Assembly (NCBI RefSeq): GCF_001050235.1
Contig: NZ_DF967972.1
Coordinates: forward strand, 3,996,724-4,060,723
DNA: 64,000 nt
DNA from: Longilinea arvoryzae
GTDB lineage: Bacteria; Chloroflexota; Anaerolineae; Anaerolineales; Anaerolineaceae
Reading direction: 5' to 3'
Positions within the stretch are counted from its first letter, which is position 1. Every line of letters starts with the position of its first letter. The notes below the pieces were generated by a model. The model had not been told where the DNA came from. It saw nothing but the letters and a program-made list of their open reading frames with translations, and did no database searches. Positions 44,832-53,904 of this stretch are shown in pieces. Made by a program: the position numbers and the translations under genes.

Positions 44832-45722
44832 ATGAAACTGGTCTCTTATTACCTGGATGGAATGCTGCGAGTAGGCGCGCTTATCGGGAATGGATGCAAC
44901 GATCGTGTCATCGATTTGAACCTGGCCAATCCATTCCTGCCACCGGACATGCTGACTCTTCTGAGAATGGGAGATGCAACCCTGAGCCAGGTCAGAGATG
45001 TGCTTGCCGAGCCTCAAAACCATATGAGCATTCCGCTATCCGAGGTGCGGCTGGGGCCTCCTATATCGAATCCTTCGAAAATCATCTGCCTGGGATTGAA
45101 TTATCAGGATCACTCTCCAAAATCAGATCCATCTACGCCGGTTTTCCCTACCATTTTCGCCAAGTACGCCAACTGCATCGTTGGGCCCGGTGATCCAATA
45201 ATAATCCCGTCAGTAAGCGATCAGGTGGATTACGAAGCAGAATTGGCTGTGGTGATTGGCAAACGGGGTAAAGATATACCGCTCGATCAGGCAATTCATC
45301 ATATCGCTGGGTATACCTGCTTTAATGACGTCAGCGCGCGTGACTACCAATCACGAACCAGCCAATGGCTGCAGGGGAAGACTTTTGATACGTTTGGCCC
45401 GATGGGGCCCGCTCTGGTAACCAGCGACGAGATCTCGGACCCAGGGACACTCGAAATTTCGCTCGCCTTGAACGGCCAAACCATGCAGCATTCTAATACC
45501 AGCCACCTGATCTTCTCCATCCCTCAGATCATCGTTTATCTATCCCAGATCATGACATTGGAAGTCGGTGATGTCCTATCCACCGGGACTCCCGGTGGAG
45601 TCGGCGCGCTGCGAAATCCCCCTGTTTTCCTCAAAGCGGGTGATCAGGTTGAGGTACGTATTGAGGGTGTGGGTATTCTTTACAATCCGGTTTCAGTTGA
45701 ATCCCTTCAAAAGAACCGCTAA
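44832..45722 (+). CDS. Fumarylacetoacetate hydrolase (FAH) family protein
   Basis: 296 residues. Metal-binding acids in VDYEAELAVVIG and NDVSARDYQ, then GKTFDTFGPMGPALVT and DVLSTGTPGGVGALRNPP, all classical for the family. N-terminal small domain of about 70 residues. Members cleave C-C bonds of acylpyruvates or act as 2,4-diketo-3-deoxy-sugar-acid hydrolases in L-fucose and L-rhamnose breakdown; the latter fits the neighbouring KDG/KDPG and dehydrogenase genes. RBS AAGGGG. Co-transcribed with iclR (50-base gap). Confidence 0.92.
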   Translation: MKLVSYYLDGMLRVGALIGNGCNDRVIDLNLANPFLPPDMLTLLRMGDATLSQVRDVLAEPQNHMSIPLSEVRLGPPISNPSKIICLGLNYQDHSPKSDPSTPVFPTIFAKYANCIVGPGDPIIIPSVSDQVDYEAELAVVIGKRGKDIPLDQAIHHIAGYTCFNDVSARDYQSRTSQWLQGKTFDTFGPMGPALVTSDEISDPGTLEISLALNGQTMQHSNTSHLIFSIPQIIVYLSQIMTLEVGDVLSTGTPGGVGALRNPPVFLKAGDQVEVRIEGVGILYNPVSVESLQKNR

Positions 45723-46042
45723 TCATTTTTTATACAGGACTATCGCCTTATTGTTTTCATGAATAACGCCTATTCATCATAATCACCCGATAAAGACCTT
45801 TCTTCGTATAGGGTTTGCCAGATCTGACCAGATAAAAATTCGACTTTTTTATATTTACAGTTCTAGAATAAAACGGTTTAGACCGCCAGGATGGGTCATC
45901 TCATTATCAGTGTGCGCATCCTTGATAAGAAAACACTAACCTCAGGATGGTCTTTAAATAACTCACCATTGAATTGAATAAGTGTCCGGAAATATGGGAA
46001 TTTAACGGTAATAAAAAAGCCCATCCAACGATGGGCTTCGTG
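45723..46042. other. Intergenic region after the FAH gene
   Basis: 320 bases. A 7-bp hairpin ATGAATA/TATTCAT (45759-45777) may be a weak terminator of the iclR-FAH unit. The right end holds the tRNA terminator. The rest is AT-rich with no gene seen. Confidence 0.5.
46011..46038 (-). terminator. Terminator of the tRNA-Lys gene
   Basis: Arms AAGCCCATC (46017-46025) and GATGGGCTT (46030-46038), loop CAAC, nine perfect pairs, followed on the minus strand by TTTTTTAT. It lies five bases beyond the tRNA 3' end. Confidence 0.9.
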
Positions 46043-46114
46043 TGACTCACCAGGGACTTGAACCCTGAACCCACTGATTAAGAGTCAGTTGCTCTGCCAT
46101 TGAGCTAGTGAGCC
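46043..46114 (-). tRNA. tRNA-Lys (anticodon CTT)
   Basis: 72 nt on the minus strand. Acceptor arms GGCTCAC/GTGAGTC (one G-U pair), D arm AGCTCAATGGCAGAGC, anticodon arm ACTGA-CTCTTAA-TCAGT with anticodon CTT, T arm CAGGG-TTCAAGT-CCCTG, discriminator A. The 3' CCA is not encoded. It has its own promoter and terminator. Confidence 0.95.
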
Positions 46115-46169
46115 GTGCTTTTCACGCAGACCAGATCGTTATTTTCCTGCTGGCGCGTTAGCGATAGCT

Positions 46170-46197
46170 ATTATACCGCAGAGTCCGTACCTGTCAA
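46170..46197 (-). promoter_or_regulatory. Promoter of the tRNA-Lys gene
   Basis: Minus strand: TTGACA (46197-46192), 16-bp spacer, TATAAT (46175-46170). Both hexamers are consensus, as expected for a stable RNA gene. About 50 bases of 5' leader would be removed by processing. Confidence 0.88.
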
Positions 46198-46345
46198 CAA
46201 AATACACCTGTTTTCCTCCTCAATCTGAACCCTAATACCGCCTATCTCCGAGTGAGTAATAAAAAGCAAACAATTTCATTCCCTTCAGAGGAATTACCTG
46301 AGGGAATCGACCCGGTCTTTCGGATTTTCGAAAGCTGTGGCGAAG

Positions 46346-47317
46346 CTATTTCCACAGGTGTCTCAGAAATTTGATCTGCTCAATACCTTGATAACTACTG
46401 CCGCCTTCATGGCCGTTGTAGGAGTAAATTCGGATCTCTTTTTCGGCTTTCCAGTTGTTATAGGCTGCGAAAACGGTCGAGGGCGGGCAAATTTCATCCA
46501 TCAGAGCGACAGAAAACAGCGCCTTTGCGCTGGCCCGGGCGGAAAAATTCAAGCCATCGAAGTAGGAAAGGGTATGGAAGACTGCATCGACTTTATTGCG
46601 ATGAGCGTGGCAATAATCCACGATTTCTTTGTATGGATAGGTATTCACAAGTTCGGTTGCGCGTCGATAATGGCAGAGGAATGGCACGTCCGGCATGGCA
46701 ACGGCCAGATCGGGCACGAGCCCGGCGACGGCGATGGTGATGCCGCCGCCTTGCGAACCGCCGGTGACAGCAATCCGCGCGGGATCCACCGCTGGATGGC
46801 TGCGCGCCGCTTCGATAGAACGAACGGCGTCGCTGAAAACGCGACGATAGTAGTAATGCTGCGGGTCAAGAATTCCATTGGTCATGCTGCCGGGCGTTTG
46901 AGGATTGCCGCCGCCAGCATACAGGTCAGGCGTGTCTCCCGTAAGCCAACCGCTTCCCTGGCCGCGTGAATCCATGATGAAGTGCGCATAACCCACGCTG
47001 GACCAGAGCAGCCAATCAATTGGGAAGCCGCGCCCGCCGCCATAACCAATGAATTGAACCACACAGGGGAGCTTACCCATGCGCTGTTTCGGAAGGAGAA
47101 GCCAGCCTTTGATGGGTTGCCCGCCGAATCCGTTGAACGTAACATCGAAAGCATCTTGCAGGACGAGACCATAATCCACCGGTTCGAATTTTACCTCCAG
47201 CGGATACGAACGAGTTTCGTCCAGTGTGTTCCGCCAAAAGGCATCGAAATCCGCGGGTTCATCGCGGGTCGGGAGATAGTCCTTGAGTAGTTCGAGAGGG
47301 AGATCGAAGATTGGCAT
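46346..47317 (-). CDS. Acetyl xylan esterase / cephalosporin-C deacetylase (CE7 family)
   Basis: 323 residues, the usual CE7 length. Nucleophile in GGSQGGG, acid in [14 protein letters not shown], base in YNGHEGG, plus the family's RGQG motif (SRGQGS). No signal peptide, so it acts on imported acetylated xylo-oligosaccharides in the cytoplasm. RBS AAAGG before ATG 47317. Stand-alone gene; 272 bases on its far side (47318-47589) show nothing supported. Confidence 0.92.
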   Translation of the reverse strand: MPIFDLPLELLKDYLPTRDEPADFDAFWRNTLDETRSYPLEVKFEPVDYGLVLQDAFDVTFNGFGGQPIKGWLLLPKQRMGKLPCVVQFIGYGGGRGFPIDWLLWSSVGYAHFIMDSRGQGSGWLTGDTPDLYAGGGNPQTPGSMTNGILDPQHYYYRRVFSDAVRSIEAARSHPAVDPARIAVTGGSQGGGITIAVAGLVPDLAVAMPDVPFLCHYRRATELVNTYPYKEIVDYCHAHRNKVDAVFHTLSYFDGLNFSARASAKALFSVALMDEICPPSTVFAAYNNWKAEKEIRIYSYNGHEGGSSYQGIEQIKFLRHLWK

Positions 47318-47589
47318 TCTTTTCCTTTGACCTTCGCAAAATTTATTACTCGCATGGATCTGCGGGGATTTGAATTACCCGGCCAAAAAATTCCGATATT
47401 GCATCCCGATATTTTAACGCACACTTTGCTTGCCATACGAACTTACCCATACAAAAGCGATCCTCACGCCCGATGATGGCAATTCAAGAATGTGAATGAA
47501 ATCTCAAGGGAACAACGAAGATTTTATCGCCAACAGGCCGATTGAACTACTGTTCCAGCCGGCCTGTTTCAGATTAAGAGACGATAATG

Positions 47590-47829
47590 TTATCCGCCCG
47601 AAATCGCCGGGATCAAATCCAGCCGATCGCCATCCGCCAACCACGCGTCCGCGTCCACCACGCGCCGGTTGAGCACCAGCAGTAAATCCGCGTCGTTCGC
47701 GGTCAGGTTCAGCCTCGCCAGTACATCCTGCACGCAGGCGCCGGGAGGCAGCGCCATCTCCAGCAGGCCGGTCTTCTGATCGGGGCTCACCCGCTGCAGC
47801 GTGGTATGCAGCCGGATGAGCACGATCAC
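47590..47829 (-). CDS. MoaD/ThiS-type ubiquitin-fold sulfur carrier, AOR-linked copy 1
   Basis: 79 residues from GTG 47829, which overlaps the AOR stop by 4 bases (GTGA). Beta-grasp sequence (VIVLIRLHTTLQRVSP, LPPGACVQDVLARL, LVLNRRVV, DRLDLIPAISGG) ending in Gly-Gly, the site of thiocarboxylation. Such proteins supply sulfur for the pterin dithiolene of molybdenum or tungsten cofactors. The direct fusion of expression with an aldehyde ferredoxin oxidoreductase suggests a dedicated carrier for this enzyme's cofactor. A second pair lies at 56529-58667. Confidence 0.85.
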   Translation of the reverse strand: MIVLIRLHTTLQRVSPDQKTGLLEMALPPGACVQDVLARLNLTANDADLLLVLNRRVVDADAWLADGDRLDLIPAISGG

Positions 47830-49523
47830 TCGAACACCCCATCCAGGTCCCCGGCCGGCACATCGAACACTGAGCCCGTCGGCGCCAGAGCTTCCTCGGT
47901 CATCCACTCCGGCAGGCGATCATCAGCCGCGGTAAAACCCGCCTGGCGGTTGAATTCGCGCTCCAGCCGGATCGTTTCGCGTCCCAGTTCCTGCAGGATG
48001 CCATCCCCCACCTGCCAGCCGTAACGCGCGTTGAGCAGGTCGCGCACGGTTTCAGGTGCGGCCCCAAAACCGAACCCGGCAAAGATACACGCGCCCAGGG
48101 TATCGTACCCGGCCATGTTGAGCTGCGCATTGCGCGAGACTTTGGCCTGGCCCTCCGGGTTGAGGTGGTCGATCCTGGCGCGGATGGTCAGGCCGGCGGT
48201 ATGGTCGGCGCCTTGCGGGGTGGTTGCATAAGTCACGCCGGTGCCTTTGATGGCGCGCGGATCGTAGCCCGAGATGGCCTGGTTCTTCACCACCGGCACG
48301 CGCCGCACGCCCAGCACCTTGCCCGCCAAGGCTGCGCCGCTGCCGATCACCCGACCGAGTGGGGTGTTGCGCCGCACCTCATCCAGCAGCGCCAGCGCGC
48401 GCCCGGCATCACCGAACTGCATCAACCCGGCCTGGGCCGCTACACCCAACGCGGCGCCGGTGTCGATCGAGTCGATTCCCAGGTCATTGACCTCCCAATT
48501 CAAGCGCGCGATGTCGTCCAGGTTATCCAGCCCCAGGTTCGATCCCATCAGGGCGATGGTCTCATATTCCACGGGTGAGACGATTTCCTTGCCATCCTCG
48601 CCCGCAAATACGTTCGAACACTGGATGGTGCAGCCGGCCATGCAGGCATGGGTGGGCTGTGCGTCGCCACCGTGCTGCAGCACCGTCTGGCGCAGATGCT
48701 CTCCGGAAAGCGTTTCTACGCCCTCGAACTCGCCGGCCGAAAAACCGCGCGTGGGCAGCCCGCCCAGCGTGTTGCACAGGTTCGCGATGGCGGCCGTACC
48801 AAAGTCACGGTAAACGCCGCTCTGCGGATGCTCGATCACGGATTTTGTGAAGCTTTTCTGGGCAGCTTTGAAAGCCGCCGGATCGGCGATGGGCGGTTTT
48901 TGCCCGTCGCCGGCGTCGAAGATGATGGCCTTCAAGCCTTTTGAGCCCATCAACGCGCCCAGCCCGCCGCGCCCATTGATGCGCGACGGCACGCCGTCTT
49001 TGTCCAGGTTCAGGATGCCGGCCGCCAGGAGTTGGTTCTCGCCGCCCGGACCGATCAAGGAGATGGCCACTTTTTCTCCAAAGCGTTCGCGCAGCGCCCT
49101 GGCGCAGGCGTACGCGCCCAGCCCGGCCAGCTCACCGGCCGGTTCGAAGCGTGCGCCGTCTTTACTCAGGTACAGCAGCCACCACCCGGCGGTTTCGGGT
49201 TGGTCCTCGAGGATGAGTGCTTTCAATCCCAACCGGCTGATCTGCAGCCCCGTCGAGCCGCCGGCGTTGCTCTCTTTTACGCCGCCGGTCAGCGGGCTCT
49301 TACCCCCGGCCGAGATGCGGTCGCAGCTCGAGAGCATATGCCCCACCAGGAGTCCCGGGGCGAATATGAGCTTGTTGTGGCGGCCCAGCGGATCGCACGT
49401 TCGTGAGACTTCATCGACCAGGATGCGCGCAATCAACCCGCGTCCTCCCAACCGCTCCCAGCTCTCGGGAACCGGCTCGCGCGACAGACTGTGCTTGCGA
49501 ACGTCGATCCGCCAGACTTCCAT
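47826..49523 (-). CDS. Aldehyde ferredoxin oxidoreductase family protein, copy 1
   Basis: 565 residues. N-terminal pterin-binding domain (GGRGLIARILVDEV, SAGGKSPLTGGVKESNAGG, RINGRGGLGALMGSKGLKAI) and C-terminal domains with ligands for one 4Fe-4S cluster: C294, C298, C302 and C479. The first spacing is CxxxCxxxC rather than the usual CxxCxxxC. Oxidises an aldehyde to the carboxylic acid and passes electrons to ferredoxin, with a tungsten or molybdenum bis-pterin cofactor. In operon with aminotransferase and amino-acid permease, the aldehyde probably comes from amino-acid breakdown. RBS CAGGAGG. Confidence 0.9.
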   Translation of the reverse strand: MEVWRIDVRKHSLSREPVPESWERLGGRGLIARILVDEVSRTCDPLGRHNKLIFAPGLLVGHMLSSCDRISAGGKSPLTGGVKESNAGGSTGLQISRLGLKALILEDQPETAGWWLLYLSKDGARFEPAGELAGLGAYACARALRERFGEKVAISLIGPGGENQLLAAGILNLDKDGVPSRINGRGGLGALMGSKGLKAIIFDAGDGQKPPIADPAAFKAAQKSFTKSVIEHPQSGVYRDFGTAAIANLCNTLGGLPTRGFSAGEFEGVETLSGEHLRQTVLQHGGDAQPTHACMAGCTIQCSNVFAGEDGKEIVSPVEYETIALMGSNLGLDNLDDIARLNWEVNDLGIDSIDTGAALGVAAQAGLMQFGDAGRALALLDEVRRNTPLGRVIGSGAALAGKVLGVRRVPVVKNQAISGYDPRAIKGTGVTYATTPQGADHTAGLTIRARIDHLNPEGQAKVSRNAQLNMAGYDTLGACIFAGFGFGAAPETVRDLLNARYGWQVGDGILQELGRETIRLEREFNRQAGFTAADDRLPEWMTEEALAPTGSVFDVPAGDLDGVFE

Positions 49524-49640
49524 GCAATCCTCCTGACCTTCGATGCAATGTACTTATTATGACACATACGGGCGCTGCAAGTAAATCGCCCTCGCAGCGC
49601 CCGCTCCCCCTGATCTTCTTGCCGCTTCACCGCCAGATTT

Positions 49641-50930
49641 TCAGCTTGCAGCCGCCTCTTTGAGCGCGGCTTCGAAGATGTTCAAACTCTCAGCGATTTG
49701 GCTTTCACTGACGATCAACGGTGGGATCCAGCGAATGACGTTGTCCCACGGCCCACAGGTCAGCAGCATCAACCCGCGTTCGTGACAGGCGCGCGCCGCT
49801 GCCTTGGCAGTCTTCTTATCCGGTTTGCGTCCGCCATCCCGGAACTCCGTGCCGATCATCAACCCCAGCCCGCGCACGTCGCCGATCACCGGGTATTTCT
49901 GCTGCAATGCGCGCAGCCCGGCCGTCAACTGCGCCCCGCGCTCCTGGGCATTTTCCAGCATATGTTCATCGCGTATGGCGGCGATGGTTGCCACCGCGCC
50001 GGCGGCCGCGACAGCGTTGCCGCCAAAGGTGCCGCCGTGCGAACCCGGCACCCATTTTTGCATCAATTCCAGCCGGCTGAACACGCCCGAAATCGGCAGC
50101 CCCGAACCCAGGCCCTTGGCCACCGTCAGGATGTCCGGGCGCAGGTCAAAGTGTTCCACGGCGAACCAGCGCCCGGTGCGGCCGAAGCCGGACTGGATCT
50201 CGTCGGCGATCAGCAGGATACCGTGCCGGTCGCACAATTCGCGCAGTCCGGTCAGGAAGGCTTTGGGCGGGACGACATACCCACCTTCGCCCAGCACCGG
50301 CTCGATCAGGATGGCGGCCGTCTCCTGCGGAGCCGTCTGCGACATCAACACAAAATCCAGTTCGTCCAGGCACCACTGCGTGGTCTGTTCCTCGCTCCAA
50401 CCGTAGCGGTAGGCGTACGGATAGGGCGCGATGAAAACGCCGGATGGCAGGGGCTGATAACCGGCGCGGTAGACCGTCTTGGAGGTGGTTAGCGCCATGG
50501 TGCTGGCCGTCCGCCCGTGGAAACTGCCCTGAAAAACGATGACATTCGAGCGGCCGGTGGCATGCCGCGCCAGTTTGATGGCTCCTTCCACCGCCTCGGC
50601 GCCCGAATTGCTGAAGAAGAAGCCATCGATGGTGGACGGCACAATGGGCAGCAACGCGCGCACCAGTTCCAGCATGGGTTGGTGCAGGATGATGTTGGCC
50701 TGACCGTGCAGCAGCAGACCGGCCTGCTCGCGGATGGCCGCCACCACTCTGGGGTGGCAGTGGCCGGTGTTGGTCACGCCGATGCCGCAGGTGAAGTCGA
50801 GGTAGGCGCGCCCGGCCAGATCATAGACGTACGCGCCTTCCGCCCGGCTGGCGATGATATCCGTGCCGTGCGTCCACACCGGTGAAAGGTGCGGCAGCAC
50901 GTCCGCGTAATCCTGATTGGAAGTCGTCAT
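49641..50930 (-). CDS. Class III aminotransferase (4-aminobutyrate/omega-amino acid type)
   Basis: 429 residues. PLP lysine K272 (VAKGLGSGLPI), D243 (LLIADEIQSGFGRTG), SNSGAEAVEGAIKLAR and FQGSFHGRTASTMAL. RBS GCGAGGAGCC. It converts an omega-amino acid or diamine to a semialdehyde, which the AOR encoded 117 bases downstream could oxidise. The APC permease gene lies 15 bases upstream, so uptake and transamination are co-expressed. Confidence 0.92.
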   Translation of the reverse strand: MTTSNQDYADVLPHLSPVWTHGTDIIASRAEGAYVYDLAGRAYLDFTCGIGVTNTGHCHPRVVAAIREQAGLLLHGQANIILHQPMLELVRALLPIVPSTIDGFFFSNSGAEAVEGAIKLARHATGRSNVIVFQGSFHGRTASTMALTTSKTVYRAGYQPLPSGVFIAPYPYAYRYGWSEEQTTQWCLDELDFVLMSQTAPQETAAILIEPVLGEGGYVVPPKAFLTGLRELCDRHGILLIADEIQSGFGRTGRWFAVEHFDLRPDILTVAKGLGSGLPISGVFSRLELMQKWVPGSHGGTFGGNAVAAAGAVATIAAIRDEHMLENAQERGAQLTAGLRALQQKYPVIGDVRGLGLMIGTEFRDGGRKPDKKTAKAAARACHERGLMLLTCGPWDNVIRWIPPLIVSESQIAESLNIFEAALKEAAAS

Positions 50931-50945
50931 GGCTCCTCGCTCGGG

Positions 50946-52529
50946 TTAATCCGTCTCCGGTTCCAGTTTATAAGGATCGACGTCCGGGATTCCCTTCTTG
51001 ACGTACTTTCGAATGGGCAGGTACACCAGAGCGCCCACGGCCATGGCCGCCAGCGCCATCCAGATGGAGCTGAAGCCTTCCTCGGAGATCTGACTGACGA
51101 TGGCCAGCGTGATGATGAATGCCGGAGCCAGCGTAATCAGCGTCAGGCCAACGTAACCGCCCGGGACCCGGTTGCGCGGCAGGTCGGGTTTCTTGAAGCG
51201 CAGCACCCACAGCGCGATGAACTCGGCCAACAACACCAACATGTTGAGGAAGACATCCACCACCACCAGGAAGGCAAATGCGTTCAATGAGAAGATCGAG
51301 AAGATCAGACCGCAGAACAGAATGGATACCCAGGGTGTGCCGTATTTCGGGTGGACTTTGACCATGAAGGAAGGCATCATGCCGTCCTCCGCCATGGCAA
51401 AGGGCACCCGCGTACCGCCCAATCCATTTCCGATGAACAAGCCGATCATCGAGAGAATGGCGGCGAAGGAAACCGAAATACCCAGGAAGCGCGCCAGCGG
51501 GCTGTTGGGATCGCCGGTGGCCTTGGTGCCAATGACATGCGCGATATCCGGGAACTCCCAGCCCACCGAGGAGGTCGGATCGACGCCCCATTCCTGCAGC
51601 CTGGCTGCATCGACACCGTATTCTGCCATCGCCGGGCCAATCCCGGCGCCTTCATCGTTTTCCTCGATGCCCCACAGCAGGTAACGTCCATCCTCGCCAG
51701 CGCCGCCGTACAGGCCGGCCACGGTCGGGATGGAGTAGGTGGCAATGGCGGCCACCAGCACCAGGACCATCGCCAGCGGATAAGTGCGTTTGGGTTTGAC
51801 GATTTCATCCCCGGCTGCGGTGGGTAATTCCCAGCCCATGAAGTTCCACATGGCGATGAACAAGCCCGTACTGAGCGCGCCCATCAGGTTTTCGCCCTCG
51901 GGCAGGAACGGCAGGCTGACCGTCACCCCACCTTTGATCCAGTTGTAGAAGCCCACGATCGACATCAGCACCAACGGGATCAGCATCACAATGCCCAGCC
52001 AGTTGGCCGTCATCCCGGCCAGGCGCGCGCCGCGTACGTTCAGGTAAGAAATCGACCAGATCAGGATGAGCGCCACGATCCAGGATAACACCCAGGCAGG
52101 CACAAAAACGCCGCCGATGGTCGCGCCCGTGCGCAAGGCCGGGATGAAGAAGCCCAGGTAGTACGCGCCAAGCACCGGGTAGATGGATACATCCACCCAG
52201 GAAACCACCCAGTTCATCCAGCCGGCCATGAAGCCAACGAACGGCCCGAAGGCCTGCTTGACCCAGTGGTAATACCCACCCTCCACCGGCATCATCGAGG
52301 ACATTTCACGCACCATCAGCATGTTGGGAATGCTGAACAGAATGGGCGTAAGGACAAACAGCACCAGGGTGAACAGTGGGCCTGAATAGCCCACCATCGG
52401 TTCGGCGCCGAATGAACCGCCGCAAACCGTGAAGTAGATCAACCCGAACAGCGGCAGAAGCGTCAACTCGCGTTTTAGCTTCTTGGCTTCGGATCGAATA
52501 GCCTTACCTTTGACAGCAACCTCAGCCAT
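50946..52529 (-). CDS. APC family amino acid permease
   Basis: 527 residues from ATG 52529 with RBS GGAGGAGG; the longer frame to 52649 has no RBS. Twelve or so spans with the APC pattern in the first helices (LPLFGLIYFTVCGGSFGAEP; unwound GGS/GxEP site). A loop of about 90 residues between mid helices (GGAGEDGRYLLWGIEENDEG..) is longer than usual. Imports amino acids by proton or sodium coupling. Same operon as the aminotransferase. Confidence 0.9.
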   Translation of the reverse strand: MAEVAVKGKAIRSEAKKLKRELTLLPLFGLIYFTVCGGSFGAEPMVGYSGPLFTLVLFVLTPILFSIPNMLMVREMSSMMPVEGGYYHWVKQAFGPFVGFMAGWMNWVVSWVDVSIYPVLGAYYLGFFIPALRTGATIGGVFVPAWVLSWIVALILIWSISYLNVRGARLAGMTANWLGIVMLIPLVLMSIVGFYNWIKGGVTVSLPFLPEGENLMGALSTGLFIAMWNFMGWELPTAAGDEIVKPKRTYPLAMVLVLVAAIATYSIPTVAGLYGGAGEDGRYLLWGIEENDEGAGIGPAMAEYGVDAARLQEWGVDPTSSVGWEFPDIAHVIGTKATGDPNSPLARFLGISVSFAAILSMIGLFIGNGLGGTRVPFAMAEDGMMPSFMVKVHPKYGTPWVSILFCGLIFSIFSLNAFAFLVVVDVFLNMLVLLAEFIALWVLRFKKPDLPRNRVPGGYVGLTLITLAPAFIITLAIVSQISEEGFSSIWMALAAMAVGALVYLPIRKYVKKGIPDVDPYKLEPETD

Positions 52530-52651
52530 TGATGGACCTCCTCCGATGGACTTGATTTGGAAAGGCGATCGCCATTCCGAAGGATGTAAGATGATTACCA
52601 AAGAATGTGCGGGACGGCGAATTATACCGACCGTCCCGCCGGGGCACAAGC

Positions 52652-53857
52652 CTACATCTCCTTAATTCCGTATGGGAAGCCGAATTCCGCCATTCTATCC
52701 ATAAACGGCAGGGGATCGAAAGCTTCCGGCCCATAAACGCCGGCTTTCTTCCAGATACCCTTCTCGATCAATTCGAAACCGATCACGGGATTGAAACCGG
52801 TTTGAGCCACCACGGCCTGCACTCCGAATTTTTGCATACATTCTTCGTTATCGGCCACCTGGTACAGGTACACCTGGCGAGGTTTACCGTCCTTGACGCC
52901 CTTCACCCAGGTGCCGGCGCAGGTTTTGCCAAACATGCAGTCGCCGAGATGAGCCGGGTCGGGCAGGCAGGCCGCCACCACATCGCGCGGCGCCACATTC
53001 ACGCCCTTGACCTTTATCGGTTCCTTATTGTCCAATCCCAGCATCTTGATGGTCTTCAAAACGCCGATGAACTGGTCGCCCAGGCCGTACTTGAAGGTCA
53101 CCCGTTTGGTTTTCACCCAGCGCGGCACCAACAACACCTCTTCATGCTCCACATTGACGCATTCCACCTTGCCAATCCCATCCGGGAACTCGAAAGTTTC
53201 GGGTTCGGAGAAGGGCGGGGTCGTAAACCAACCCTTGCCCTGCTCCCAGATGATCGGTGGATTGAGGCATTCCTCGATGGTCGTCCAGATGGAAAAGTTC
53301 GGGGCAAATTCATAGCCGCGCACTTCCAGGTTGGCCCCATCCCGCACACCGATTTCCTCGATTTCATCGAAGAGGTGATCCTGGGCATAGCGCGCGAAAA
53401 TATCCGCCATACCGGGTTCGACTCCCAGACCCACCAGCGCCAGAAGGCCTTTCTTCTCCCATTTTTCAGCCTGCTCAAACTGAAGATCGCCCAGCTTGAT
53501 GCCGGGCGTGTGATACGGATCCGTCTCGTGCGGCTCGGAAAGGGACATGGCCATGTCCATGTAATGGCAGCCCACTTCGTAAGCCGCGTTGAAAATGGGC
53601 ATGTTGAAAACCGGGTCGCAGGCGTTCATGATCAGATTCACACCGTGCTTGCGCGCCAGGGCTTCGATCAGCTCCTGTTTGCCGGCGTCCACCCATTCGA
53701 CCGGGAAACGCTCCGGATCCTTGAGCTTGGCCTGAACTTCTTCTGCGCGGGCCTGGTTGTAATCCGCCAGAACGAGCTTTTCGCACCAGGCATGGCGCGC
53801 CGACATGACTGCAATCGATTCTCCAACGCCGCCGACACCGACCAACAAAATCTTCAT
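52652..53857 (-). CDS. Saccharopine dehydrogenase-like oxidoreductase
   Basis: 401 residues from ATG 53857 with RBS GGAGGA (a TTG at 53869 is in frame but includes the RBS). N-terminal NAD(P) fold MKILLVGVGGVGES, then NACDPVFNMPIFNAAYEVGCHYMDMA (family-typical, given in part) and GLGVEPGMADIFARYA. Relatives work on lysine/saccharopine or on carboxynorspermidine-type condensation products. In this operon it may release or reduce an amino acid-keto acid adduct. Confidence 0.88.
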   Translation of the reverse strand: MKILLVGVGGVGESIAVMSARHAWCEKLVLADYNQARAEEVQAKLKDPERFPVEWVDAGKQELIEALARKHGVNLIMNACDPVFNMPIFNAAYEVGCHYMDMAMSLSEPHETDPYHTPGIKLGDLQFEQAEKWEKKGLLALVGLGVEPGMADIFARYAQDHLFDEIEEIGVRDGANLEVRGYEFAPNFSIWTTIEECLNPPIIWEQGKGWFTTPPFSEPETFEFPDGIGKVECVNVEHEEVLLVPRWVKTKRVTFKYGLGDQFIGVLKTIKMLGLDNKEPIKVKGVNVAPRDVVAACLPDPAHLGDCMFGKTCAGTWVKGVKDGKPRQVYLYQVADNEECMQKFGVQAVVAQTGFNPVIGFELIEKGIWKKAGVYGPEAFDPLPFMDRMAEFGFPYGIKEM

Positions 53858-53904
53858 CGCTTCCTCCAATCACAGAATAGAGTTGGTTGTTATGCCCATC
53901 GGGC

